A stretch of 64,000 nt of DNA, taken from DAISKN01 sp963716925. GTDB lineage: Bacteria > Acidobacteriota > Vicinamibacteria > Marinacidobacterales > SMYC01. The notes below the pieces were generated by a model. It did not search any database, was not told the DNA's origin, and saw only the letters and a program-made list of their open reading frames with translations. Below are positions 1-7,012 of this stretch, one piece after another; the stretch's first letter is position 1, and the number at the start of each line of letters is the position of its first letter. The position numbers and the translations under genes are program-made. The stretch covers positions 620,001-684,000 of the forward strand of contig CAVQUX010000006.1 of NCBI GenBank assembly GCA_963716925.1. Reading direction: 5' to 3'.

Positions 1-612
1 CGCCATGAAGCGCGCTTCGGCGACCGAGGGAACGAGGTGATCCTCGTCGGCGGCGAGAAACAGGGTGGGAACGTCGATCCGGTGGAGCTCGTCCCGAATG
101 TCGTACTCCCGGAGCAGCTCGAGCCTTCGAATGTAGCCTCGCCGACCGATGGCTCGCGTGCGGCGGTGGAACTCCTCGATGTCTTCGGGAAGCGTATGCG
201 AGCTGTGCAGGCGCGATTCGGTGAACCGGCGGACGAGGGGCATCGCTCCCCAGGGCATGAGCTTGAGAAGCGGAGGACCGAGCCGGATCCGGACGCGCTG
301 CCTGATGTAAGGGAAGGAATTCAGAATGACGAGCCCGGCGAGCTTCTCGGGATGGCGGAGAGCGAAGCTGAGGCTCAACGCCCCGCCGAACGATTCGCCG
401 CAAAGAACGACCCTCTCCTCGCCCCGCTCGCGCGCGAGGCGTTCCACCCTCTCCTTCAGCATCGCCACCAGGCTCTCCATCGTGCACGACTCGTCGTCGG
501 GAAGCGGGAACGTCTCCACGTGGAACCGGCGGGCGAGTATCGGGGCCTGTCGATAGAAGAGAAGCGCCGTGCCGTCGAGCCCGGGGACGAGCACCAGCGA
601 GCTCGAGCTCAT
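1..612 (-). CDS. Alpha/beta hydrolase, 3' end outside window
   Basis: The minus-strand frame opens with ATG at 612 and stays open to base 1, giving 204 codons without a stop, so the C-terminus lies outside the window. The start reads LVLVPGLDGTALLF, the usual first strand and oxyanion-loop region of alpha/beta hydrolases, followed by the nucleophile elbow GESFGGAL (G-x-S-x-G, about residue 70) and a segment RHPEKLAGLVILNSFP typical of the family. The distal part ends in VPTLFLAADEDHLVP, the strand carrying the catalytic Asp; the catalytic His is expected beyond the window. It overlaps the stop of the upstream acyltransferase-like gene by 4 bases (ATGA), so the two are probably co-translated. 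Substrate unknown; a small-ester or lipid hydrolase is possible. Confidence 0.85.
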   Translation of the reverse strand, partial: MSSSSLVLVPGLDGTALLFYRQAPILARRFHVETFPLPDDESCTMESLVAMLKERVERLARERGEERVVLCGESFGGALSLSFALRHPEKLAGLVILNSFPYIRQRVRIRLGPPLLKLMPWGAMPLVRRFTESRLHSSHTLPEDIEEFHRRTRAIGRRGYIRRLELLREYDIRDELHRIDVPTLFLAADEDHLVPSVAEARFMA

Positions 613-1337
613 GTCGATTCCATCTTCCTCACGGGGATGCCCACGTAAACCGACCCTTCCTCCAGCTCGGCGAACTTGGGAACGAAGCTCAAGGCGCCGA
701 TCTGGCACCGGTCCCCGGCGACGACGCCGATTCCCACGACGCTCCCGACGCCCACGGTCACTCCGCTACCCAGCCGGACGGGGGCGGTCTTCAGGATCCC
801 GCCCTCCACCGTATGTCCGGAGAGGTGAGCGTCGCCACCCACGACCACGTCGTCTCCAAAATCGAGGAGATTGTGATCGCTCACCTCGAGGCTGTTCACG
901 AACACCCGTCTCCCCATTCGAGCCCCGTTGAGCCGCATGTAGAACGTCCAGACTGGCGTCGCCCGGAAGAGCGAGCCGGCGAAGATGCGGACGAGCTGGA
1001 TCGAGATCATATAGCGCACCCAGTCGAGAAGGGGCCAGGAGAGCTCGGAGATCCGGAGCTCCGCGCTCGCGGGCGTACGCCATCCGGTGAGGCGTGTGGC
1101 GACCCCGGAGAGCAGGATGAGAGCGAACGTGAACAGGAGGTATGAGGGAATGAACGCCATGCTGAGGAAAACCACGCGGAGCGGCGTGGATTCCGGGTCC
1201 CATCGAAGGTGCATTTCCCAGAAGAGGACGCCGGGAAGCACCGAGAGCCCGAAGACGACGCTCTCGACGACGAATACCGAGACCAGCGCCCAGAGGATCC
1301 GAAAGGCTGCGGTTGTCAAGCTCGCTCGGCGCGGCAT
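609..1337 (-). CDS. Membrane-anchored hexapeptide-repeat (left-handed beta-helix) acyltransferase-like protein
   Basis: A 242-residue protein. Residues 10-85 hold two hydrophobic segments, likely membrane helices. From about residue 130 the sequence turns into imperfect hexapeptide repeats with V/I/L every six residues (for example GDDVVVGGDAHLSG and SGVTVGVGSVVGIGV), the signature of left-handed beta-helix acyltransferases. The end, YVGIPVRKME, matches the exit of such domains. The layout of membrane helices followed by a hexapeptide domain resembles the C-terminal part of the peptide-synthetase-terminal (Pls-like) acyltransferases, here standing alone. It is coupled by ATGA to the alpha/beta hydrolase downstream, suggesting a joint role in acyl transfer or ester metabolism, which is inference. 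The start codon lies 26 bases from a divergently oriented gene. Confidence 0.7.
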   Translation of the reverse strand: MPRRASLTTAAFRILWALVSVFVVESVVFGLSVLPGVLFWEMHLRWDPESTPLRVVFLSMAFIPSYLLFTFALILLSGVATRLTGWRTPASAELRISELSWPLLDWVRYMISIQLVRIFAGSLFRATPVWTFYMRLNGARMGRRVFVNSLEVSDHNLLDFGDDVVVGGDAHLSGHTVEGGILKTAPVRLGSGVTVGVGSVVGIGVVAGDRCQIGALSFVPKFAELEEGSVYVGIPVRKMEST

Positions 1338-1352
1338 AGGCTTTGCATAGAG

Positions 1353-1359
1353 TAGTCTA
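1353..1359. promoter_or_regulatory. Symmetric -10-like element TAGTCTA between divergent genes
   Basis: TAGTCT reads on the plus strand at 1353-1358, five bases before the ATG of the CBS gene. Its reverse complement TAGACT reads on the minus strand towards the gene starting at 1337. The element sits inside a 16-base inverted repeat at 1346-1361 (CATAGA-GTAG-TCTATG). With a start site about seven bases after the -10, the plus transcript would begin at or next to the ATG (leaderless). No convincing -35 was found on either side. Confidence 0.35.
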
Positions 1360-1363
1360 TGCC

Positions 1364-1762
1364 ATGAAAGTTCGAGAGCTCATGACCACCAAAGTCGAGA
1401 CCGTCGGCCGCAACGACGAACTGACGATTGCGGACGACATCATGAAGATGAAACGGATTCGACATCTTCCCGTTCTCGAGGAGGGCCGCCTCGTCGGGAT
1501 GTTGACCCAGAGGGATCTGTTCCACGCCGCCCTTTCGACGGCCTTGAATTTCGGCGAGAAAGCGCAGAAGGAGTTCCTGAAGACGGTGGTGGTCAAGGAA
1601 GTCATGACCGACGAAGTGCGGACGATCGGGCCGGAGGCCGACGTCAAGGAAGCCGCTCGCCTCTTGATCGAGCACAAGATCGGGTGTCTTCCCGTGGTCG
1701 AGAAGGGAAAGCTCGTCGGTATCGTCTCGGAGACCGACCTCCTGCGTGTGATCGCGGGATGA
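1364..1762 (+). CDS. Tandem CBS-domain protein
   Basis: A 132-residue protein made of two CBS domains: residues 1-55 (MKVRELMTTKVETVG ... HLPVLEEGRLVGMLTQRDL) and residues 75-132 (VVKEVMTDEVRTIG ... CLPVVEKGKLVGIVSETDL). Such paired domains form a Bateman module that usually binds adenosyl ligands and senses energy state. An upstream in-frame TTG exists at 1343, but ATG at 1364 is preferred because it gives the canonical CBS start. The stop TGA (1760-1762) overlaps the region where the cytochrome c gene begins, so the two are probably an operon leading towards the oxidase genes. The ligand and target are not visible. Confidence 0.88.
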   Translation: MKVRELMTTKVETVGRNDELTIADDIMKMKRIRHLPVLEEGRLVGMLTQRDLFHAALSTALNFGEKAQKEFLKTVVVKEVMTDEVRTIGPEADVKEAARLLIEHKIGCLPVVEKGKLVGIVSETDLLRVIAG

Positions 1763-1773
1763 AGGAGGTGCGT

Positions 1774-2184
1774 GTGAGCAGGTTGGCGTTGCCCCTCGCG
1801 GGGATGGGGCTCGTTCTGGTTCTCGTCGGAAGCGTCCTCTCCTTCGAGGAGCAGGAGCCAAACCTCAAATTCATCATGCAGCGAAAGCTCGATAACGCCC
1901 ACTCGCTCCTCGAAGCGCTCATCACCGAGGACTTCGAGACCCTCGAAGACAGCGCCGGCGCCCTCAGGGTGCTGAGCGAGGAGGCGGCGTGGTTCGTGAT
2001 CACCACCCCGGAGTACACCGAACGAAGCACTGCGTTCCGCAGGGCGGTCTCCGAGATCGAGCAGTCGGCGAAGGAAAAGAACCTGGATCGCGCCGCGCTC
2101 GGCTACGTCGACATGACCCTTCAGTGCGTTCGCTGCCACCAGCTCCTGCGCGGAACCGCACGGGCGGGTCTCTTCCCCCGATAG
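1774..2184 (+). CDS. Exported monohaem cytochrome c-like protein
   Basis: A 136-residue protein from a GTG at 1774, preferred because AAGGAGGTG (1762-1770) is a strong ribosome-binding site at good spacing; an in-frame ATG at 1759 overlapping the CBS stop is the alternative. The N-terminus is a single hydrophobic stretch (LALPLAGMGLVLVLVGSVL), an uncleaved anchor or signal peptide. The rest looks helical and ends with a haem-c motif CVRCH near residue 122, about 15 residues from the C-terminus. That C-terminal position in a helical protein recalls cytochrome c' (cytochrome c-prime) folds. The following genes encode an aa3-type oxidase, so a role as electron donor or redox sensor is plausible but inferred. 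Confidence 0.7.
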   Translation: MSRLALPLAGMGLVLVLVGSVLSFEEQEPNLKFIMQRKLDNAHSLLEALITEDFETLEDSAGALRVLSEEAAWFVITTPEYTERSTAFRRAVSEIEQSAKEKNLDRAALGYVDMTLQCVRCHQLLRGTARAGLFPR

Positions 2185-2331
2185 CGACATTTCCCGCGTA
2201 ACTGGGGGAAAGCTCTCAGCCGGGAGCGCTCTGCCGGAGGGCGCGTCGCAGCTTTCCGCCGGAATTCTCAACAAATCCCGCCTTCGGCCCGAGAGACCAA
2301 TTGGCATCGGGTTTGCGATAGGCCAGCCCCG

Positions 2332-3142
2332 ATGAAGGATACAAGACCGTCCCTTGGCATCGCACTCGCGGTAACGGTGTGGTTTCTCGGTATCGGCGTC
2401 TTCGTGCTGGGCGCCCGTCGATACCTTCCCGAGGTGGCGTCCGAGCACGGGAAGGGCATCGACGTGATGCTCATCTACCTTCTGGTGACGACCGGTGTTC
2501 TCATCGTGATCGGACACCTCGTCCTCGGATACTTCGTCTTCCGGTTCAGCCGGGTCGCCCAGGTGAGCCCGACCCTGCCCGGCCCCGCGGCGCAGAGGTT
2601 CTGGTCGGTGGCCCCCGCCATCCTGATGACGGTGCTTGCGGAGGGAGGTGTCCTCGTCCTGGGGATTCCCGTGTTCGGCCAGCTCTATACCCAGGAGCCG
2701 CCCGCGGACGCGGTGGTGGTGGAGGTGACGGGAGAGCAGTTCACGTGGAACGTACGCTATCCCGGCGCCGACGGCCGGTTCGGACGGACCGACCCCGCAC
2801 TCATCACCGCCGAGAACTCTCTCGGGGTGGACCAGTCCGACCCGGCGGCCGCCGACGACATCCACGACCTCGCGCTCATCTACACTCCGGTGAACCGCCC
2901 GCTGAAGGTGCGACTCCGGTCGAAGGACGTGCTCCACAGCTTCTTCCTCCCGCATCACCGCATCAAGCAGGACGCCGTACCCGGGATGACCATCGAGCTG
3001 TGGTTCGTTCCCGAACCGGGAGGGCGAGTTCGAGATCGCCTGCGCCGAGCTTTGCGGCTTCGGGCATTACCAGATGCGGGGCTTCCTGCGCGTGGTCTCC
3101 GACGAGGAGTACGAGCGCTTCCTCGCGGAAAAGCAGAGGTAG
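2332..3142 (+). CDS. coxB: Cytochrome c oxidase subunit II, CuA-bearing (single-base frameshift near 3016)
   Basis: Residues 1-80 hold two membrane helices and about residues 88-115 a third. The periplasmic cupredoxin domain follows, with the first CuA ligand in LHSFFLPHHRIKQ at about residue 203. After MTIELWFVPE the frame is lost: the continuing frame becomes Arg-rich and runs on into coxA. Skipping one base at about 3016 restores EGEFEIACAELCGFGHYQM, containing the CuA set C-x-E-x-C-x3-H-x2-M, and ends at TAG 3140-3142, nine bases before coxA. All CuA ligands are therefore encoded, but in two frames. An extra C in GAACCGGG is the simplest explanation. Either an assembly indel or a recent mutation; a true II-I fusion is not supported. 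Confidence 0.85.
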
Positions 3143-3150
3143 GACCAGAG

Positions 3151-4917
3151 ATGCACACTTCGGAAGCGGTCGCGCACCAAAAGCAGAGCTTCCTCCGCCG
3201 CTACGTCTTCAGCACCGATCACAAAATCATCGGGATCCAGTACTGGCTCACCGGGGGCCTCATGGGAGTTCTGGGCGCGTTTCTCGCGGGCCTCATCCGT
3301 CTCCAGCTCACCTGGCCGACGACGCAGTGGAACTTCCTCTCGAAGATCTTCCCTACCGGAATGGAAGGGGGGTTCATGAAGCCGGAGTTCTACATCTCGC
3401 TCGTCACCATGCACGGCACCATCATGATTTTCTTCTTCATCTCCCTGGTGCTGGTGAGCGGGTTCGGCAACTACCTGATCCCACTCCAGGTGGGCGCGCG
3501 CGACATGGCCTTTCCATTCCTCAACATGCTCTCGTACTGGACCATCGTGCCCGCGATCCTCATCGCCGCCTCGTCGTTCTTCGTCGAGGGCGGAGCCGCG
3601 GGCTCGGGCTGGACGGCCTACCCGCCGCTCTCGGCCGTGCCCTCGGCGGCGCCGGGCTCGGGCCTCGGACAGAGCCTCTGGATCGTGGCGGTCGCCCTGT
3701 TCATCGCCTCCTTCACCATGGGCGGGCTCAACTACGTGACCACGGTGTTCAACCTGCGGGCGAAGGGGATGTCGATGATGCGCCTGCCGCTTACCGTCTG
3801 GAGCCTTCTCGTCGCCTCGATTATCGGACTCCTCGCATTTCCGGCGCTCACCGCGGCCGCCATCATGCTGCTCTTCGACCGACACCTGGGCACGAGCTTC
3901 TATCTTCCTGCGGGACTCTTCGTGGCCGGGAAGCTGCTCCCCAACCAGGGGGGCAGTCCCCTTCTCTGGCAGCATTTGTTCTGGTTCCTCGGCCACCCCG
4001 AGGTCTACGTGCTCATCCTGCCCGCGCTCGGGATCACCTTCGACGTGCTCGTCCCCTTCGCGCGGCGCCCCGCGTTCGGGTATCGGGTCACCGTCTACTG
4101 CCTGGTGGCGATCGCTTTCCTGAGCATGGTGGTCTGGGGCCACCACATGTTCGTGAGCGGCATGAATCCCCTGGTGGGCGAGTTCTTCTCCATCGGCACT
4201 CTGCTCATCACCATCCCCTCGACCATCATCGGGGTGAACATGATCGCGAGCCTCTGGGGCGGGAAGCTACGTCTCACCGCCGCCGCCCTCTTCGCCATCG
4301 GCACCATCAGCTTCTTCGGGTTCGGAGGACTGGGGGGGCTCTTCCTCGGAAACGCCGCCGCCGACGTGCAGCTGCACGACACCGCGTTCGTCGTTGGGCA
4401 CTTCCACTTCATGATTGGCGGAGTCACGCTGCTCGCGGTCTTCAGCGGCTCGTACTACTGGTTTCCGAAGATGTTCGGAAGAAAGCTCTCCGAGATTCTC
4501 GGCAGGATCCATTTCTGGATGACGGTCGTCCCGTTCTACGGAATCTTCGCCACCATGCATTTCTACGGTCTCGCCGGGGCGCCGAGGCGCTACTACAACC
4601 TGAGCCAGTACGCTTTTCTCGAAGGCGTCCGCTGGATGCCGATGGTGATCACCCTCTTCGCCTTCACGCTGATGACGGGGCAGATCGTCTTCCTGGTGAA
4701 TCTCGTTCGCAGTCTCCTCGCGGGAGAAAGAGCCGAGGCGAACCCCTGGGAGGCCACGACTCTCGAGTGGAGCGCTCCCTCCCCCCCGCCTCATGGGAAC
4801 TGGGGAGAGAACGAACCGGTGGTTCATCGCGGGGCCTACGAGTACGGCAACCCGGACGCGAAGGAGGACTTCGTGCCCCAGACCGTGCCCGCCCTGAAAG
4901 TACCCGCTCACAGCTGA
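3151..4917 (+). CDS. coxA: Cytochrome c oxidase subunit I (haem-copper oxidase, A-type)
   Basis: A 588-residue polytopic membrane protein that reduces oxygen to water at its haem a3-CuB centre and pumps protons. Family landmarks are all present: TDHKIIGIQYWLTG at the start, the low-spin haem His in TMHGTIMIF, the loop GARDMAFPFLNMLSYW with the D-channel Asp, the CuB His and crosslinked Tyr with the family Glu in FWFLGHPEVYVLILP, the His pair in VVWGHHMFVSGM, and haem ligands in HDTAFVVGHFHFMIGG. The start ATG at 3151 lies eight bases after the restored coxB stop. GHPEVY places it in the A family rather than B or cbb3. Downstream are subunits III and IV. Confidence 0.96.
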   Translation: MHTSEAVAHQKQSFLRRYVFSTDHKIIGIQYWLTGGLMGVLGAFLAGLIRLQLTWPTTQWNFLSKIFPTGMEGGFMKPEFYISLVTMHGTIMIFFFISLVLVSGFGNYLIPLQVGARDMAFPFLNMLSYWTIVPAILIAASSFFVEGGAAGSGWTAYPPLSAVPSAAPGSGLGQSLWIVAVALFIASFTMGGLNYVTTVFNLRAKGMSMMRLPLTVWSLLVASIIGLLAFPALTAAAIMLLFDRHLGTSFYLPAGLFVAGKLLPNQGGSPLLWQHLFWFLGHPEVYVLILPALGITFDVLVPFARRPAFGYRVTVYCLVAIAFLSMVVWGHHMFVSGMNPLVGEFFSIGTLLITIPSTIIGVNMIASLWGGKLRLTAAALFAIGTISFFGFGGLGGLFLGNAAADVQLHDTAFVVGHFHFMIGGVTLLAVFSGSYYWFPKMFGRKLSEILGRIHFWMTVVPFYGIFATMHFYGLAGAPRRYYNLSQYAFLEGVRWMPMVITLFAFTLMTGQIVFLVNLVRSLLAGERAEANPWEATTLEWSAPSPPPHGNWGENEPVVHRGAYEYGNPDAKEDFVPQTVPALKVPAHS

Positions 4918-4937
4918 GGCAAAAGGAGCCATCCATC

Positions 4938-5543
4938 GTGTCGACTGCCCGTGAAACTCCGATGAACTGGTCGGGCGGAGTCGCCCCTCTGGGAATGAGC
5001 TGGCAGAAGTTGATGATGTGGATCTTCATCGTCACCGACGGACTTCTCTTCGCCGGGTTTTTCGCCGGCTACGGCCTCGCGCGAACCGCTTCCCCCAGCT
5101 GGCCGGACCAGCAGGAGGTGTTCCACCTGTGGTTCATCTCTCTGATGACGTTCGTCCTGATCTCCTCGAGCGCCACCATGGCCACCGCGGTCGCGGCGGC
5201 CCGGCTCGCCGACTGGAAGAAGGTCTCGAGCATGGTTCTTCTGACGTTCGCGGGAGGCGCGCTCTTTCTCTCGATGCAGGCCTACGAATGGGGCAGTCTC
5301 TTCCGGGAGGGCGTCACCATCAGCGCCAACCGCTGGAACGTGCCCGCGTTCGGGAACTACTTCTTCCTCATCACCGGATTTCACGGGACCCACGTGCTCA
5401 TCGGCACCCTGGTGCTCCTGAGGCTGGCATTCCGCTCGCGCGCGGGAAGAACGACCGCCGCTGGAGTGGAGCTCGCGGGGCTCTACTGGCATTTCGTCGA
5501 CCTGGTATGGGTCTTCGTCTTCACCTTGTTCTATCTGGTCTGA
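4938..5543 (+). CDS. coxC: Cytochrome c oxidase subunit III
   Basis: A 201-residue membrane protein with about five helices, matching the shorter bacterial subunit III (CyoC/CtaE type). It supports the stability of proton pumping in subunit I. Family features include WQKLMMWIFIVTDGLLFAGF near the start, the middle segment around residue 120 with ANRWNVPAFGNYFF, TGFHGTHVLIG around residue 145, and the terminal YWHFVDLVWVFVF. The start is a GTG at 4938 preceded by AAAAGGAG (4921-4928); this frame stays open far upstream across coxA, but nothing upstream of 4938 resembles the family. It lies 20 bases after coxA, in the same operon. Confidence 0.93.
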   Translation: MSTARETPMNWSGGVAPLGMSWQKLMMWIFIVTDGLLFAGFFAGYGLARTASPSWPDQQEVFHLWFISLMTFVLISSSATMATAVAAARLADWKKVSSMVLLTFAGGALFLSMQAYEWGSLFREGVTISANRWNVPAFGNYFFLITGFHGTHVLIGTLVLLRLAFRSRAGRTTAAGVELAGLYWHFVDLVWVFVFTLFYLV

Positions 5544-5550
5544 GGTACCC

Positions 5551-5850
5551 ATGGAAACGAGCGAAACGTCACCCTACGGCACCTTGTGGAAGACCTGGGG
5601 TCTGCTCCTCGCCCTTACCGTCGTCATGGTGTTCGTCGACGTCATGGGACTGCCTCGGATCTTTCTCCTCTTGATCCTGATCGGGGCGATGCTCACCAAG
5701 GCGTTCTTCATCTCGTCGCAGTTCATGGACCTGAAGCACGAGAAGCTCGTGGTAGGAATCGCCGTCGCCTTCGCGATCCTGTTCTTCGGCGCAATTCTTT
5801 TCGCGCTCATGGTTCCGGACGGATTCGCCATCCTCCGCGGCGGAAGATGA
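5551..5850 (+). CDS. Cytochrome c oxidase subunit IV, caa3-type small membrane subunit
   Basis: A 99-residue protein with three predicted helices (about residues 13-32, 35-52 and 65-90). The segment ILIGAMLTKAFFISSQFMDLKHE has the pattern of the prokaryotic cytochrome c oxidase subunit IV family (FxxAxxFMDLxxE) that accompanies caa3 and related oxidases. It starts 8 bases after coxC and its stop is overlapped by the following gene, continuing the operon. The precise role of this subunit in the complex is poorly defined in the family; assembly or stability is likely. Confidence 0.88.
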   Translation: METSETSPYGTLWKTWGLLLALTVVMVFVDVMGLPRIFLLLILIGAMLTKAFFISSQFMDLKHEKLVVGIAVAFAILFFGAILFALMVPDGFAILRGGR

Positions 5851-6120
5851 AAGCGCCTCTCGATCCTCGCCCTCGCGGCCTTGCTCCTCGCCGCGGCACC
5901 GCCGGTGTCCGCTCAGTGCGCCCTCTGCCGCGCCGCCCTCGAGAGCTCCGAGGAAGGACAGGCGATGGCGGAGAAGCTCAACCGCGCGATCCTGCTCCTT
6001 CTGGGGGCACCGCTCGGCGTGGCGGGCTCCGTCGCGGCCGCGATGATCCGGAGCCGAAGACGCCTCAAGCGGGAACCCCGAGCCGCCGCAGGAACGCCAT
6101 CATCGGACACCAGTCGGTGA
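5847..6120 (+). CDS. Small exported Cys-rich membrane protein of the oxidase operon (start frameshifted)
   Basis: From 5851 on, the frame encodes a signal peptide with its first codons out of register, ending ...AAPPVSAQ, then CALCRAALESSEEG, a C-x2-C pair, and a membrane helix LLLGAPLGVAGSVAAAM before a basic tail. The natural start ATG at 5847 overlaps the subunit IV stop (ATGA), but reading from it gives another frame. Removing one A from ATGAAAGCG yields MKRLSILALAALLLAA, a textbook signal peptide. Without correction the first usable codon in frame is TTG at 5881, leaving a stunted signal. Small exported CxxC proteins of this kind recur next to oxidase genes in several phyla (recalled, not checked). 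A copper or redox accessory role is inference. The C-terminus overlaps a convergent gene by 56 bases. Confidence 0.6.
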
Positions 6121-6253
6121 AGGCGGACTGAATGAGGTTGACCGCCACGAATGCGGTGAACCCGTAGAACGCCGGGTGCACGGTGAGTCCGAGCGCGACC
6201 GACAGCAGGACGAAGCTCCCGGCGATGAGCCGGAGATAGCGGTTCACGGTCAT
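6065..6253 (-). CDS. DUF2892 (YgaP-like) small membrane protein
   Basis: A 62-residue protein consisting of two membrane helices separated by a short turn. The beginning NRYLRLIAGSFVLLSVALG and the end FTDWCPMMAFLRRLG are the conserved ends of DUF2892, the membrane domain also found at the C-terminus of YgaP rhodaneses. The W-C-P motif is diagnostic. The start ATG at 6253 overlaps the universal stress protein stop by 4 bases, placing it last in the long minus-strand efflux operon. Its 3' end overlaps the convergent Cys-rich oxidase gene over 56 bases. Confidence 0.85.
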   Translation of the reverse strand: MTVNRYLRLIAGSFVLLSVALGLTVHPAFYGFTAFVAVNLIQSAFTDWCPMMAFLRRLGVPA

Positions 6254-6996
6254 TTCGTCTCCTCCTCGTTGACGTAGGGAATCAGAAGCAAAGGCTTTCC
6301 CACGACGCGCAGGACGCGCTCGGTGGTCGATTTCAGGAGCTCCCCCCAGAGCGACGGCCCTGGCTCGATGCCGAGGACCACGAGGTCGACGCTCTCGTCG
6401 ACCTCGCCTCTCTTCAGCGCCCCCTCTTCGAGGGCGCTCAGCCGAGCCCCGAAGCTCTCGGCCATGGCGGCCGCGTAGCGGTGCGCGCGAAGTGGGACCG
6501 CGCCCGAGCCGAGGGGGTACAGAACGTGTCGGAAGGGCCCAGCCCCTCCGGGCGGCGCGGCCAGCACTGGGATTCCCGCCCGGCGGACGACGCGTTCCGT
6601 AACCGAGCCCAGGAAAAAGCTCTCGACCGCGCCTCGACCGCGAGAGCCCATGACGATGAGATCCGCGGGGATTTCCCGCGCCGCCGTCAGTATCGCCCGG
6701 GGAGCCGGCCCCTCCACCACTCTCGCGCTCGGGCGGAATCCGAGCACGGTCTCGGCCTCCCGCTCGACGTGCTCGAGCGCGGCCTTCCGCGTCGCCTGCG
6801 CCCGCAACAGAAGCTCATTCGCCTGGTCGCGGGTGAAGTACGGTGGAGCCTCGAGGGTCTCGGCGTGCAGCACGGTGACTTCCGAGCCGAAGCGCTCGTG
6901 GAAGAGGCGCGCGTAGGCCAGTGCGGCGTTCGAGATCTCGCTCAGGTCCGTCGGAGCGAGAACCTCTCGCGGGGGGAAATGCTTCAAAGCGCCCAT
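6250..6996 (-). CDS. Universal stress protein, Usp domain plus a degenerate second Usp-like half
   Basis: A 248-residue cytoplasmic protein. Residues 10-150 form a complete UspA domain: start VLAPTDLSEISNAAL with the Asp of the nucleotide site, strand PADLIVMGSRGRGAV, and the ATP-binding signature G-x2-G-x9-G-S/T around GSRGRGAVESFFLGSVTERV. The remainder is shorter than a second Usp domain and keeps only the final strand and helix pattern (VDLVVLGIEPGPSLWGELL ... TERVLRVVGKPLLLIP), without the glycine-rich loop, so only the first half is expected to bind ATP. It lies 16 bases after the RND pump gene and is coupled by ATGA to the DUF2892 gene, suggesting a stress-linked efflux operon. Confidence 0.9.
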   Translation of the reverse strand: MGALKHFPPREVLAPTDLSEISNAALAYARLFHERFGSEVTVLHAETLEAPPYFTRDQANELLLRAQATRKAALEHVEREAETVLGFRPSARVVEGPAPRAILTAAREIPADLIVMGSRGRGAVESFFLGSVTERVVRRAGIPVLAAPPGGAGPFRHVLYPLGSGAVPLRAHRYAAAMAESFGARLSALEEGALKRGEVDESVDLVVLGIEPGPSLWGELLKSTTERVLRVVGKPLLLIPYVNEEETK

Positions 6997-7012
6997 CCGA
7001 ATCTCCTGGTCT

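Noticed and set aside
2205..2262. GGAAAGCT...AGCTTTCC inverted repeat between the cytochrome c gene and coxB
   Set aside because: An eight-base stem around a 34-base GC-rich loop with no T-tract and no known RNA motif; could be structured but not supportable as a feature.
2332..4917. A single 861-codon frame apparently fusing oxidase subunits II and I
   Set aside because: The linker region is Arg-rich non-protein-like sequence, the CuA ligands lie in another frame, and subunit I has its own start at 3151. A frameshift in coxB explains it better.
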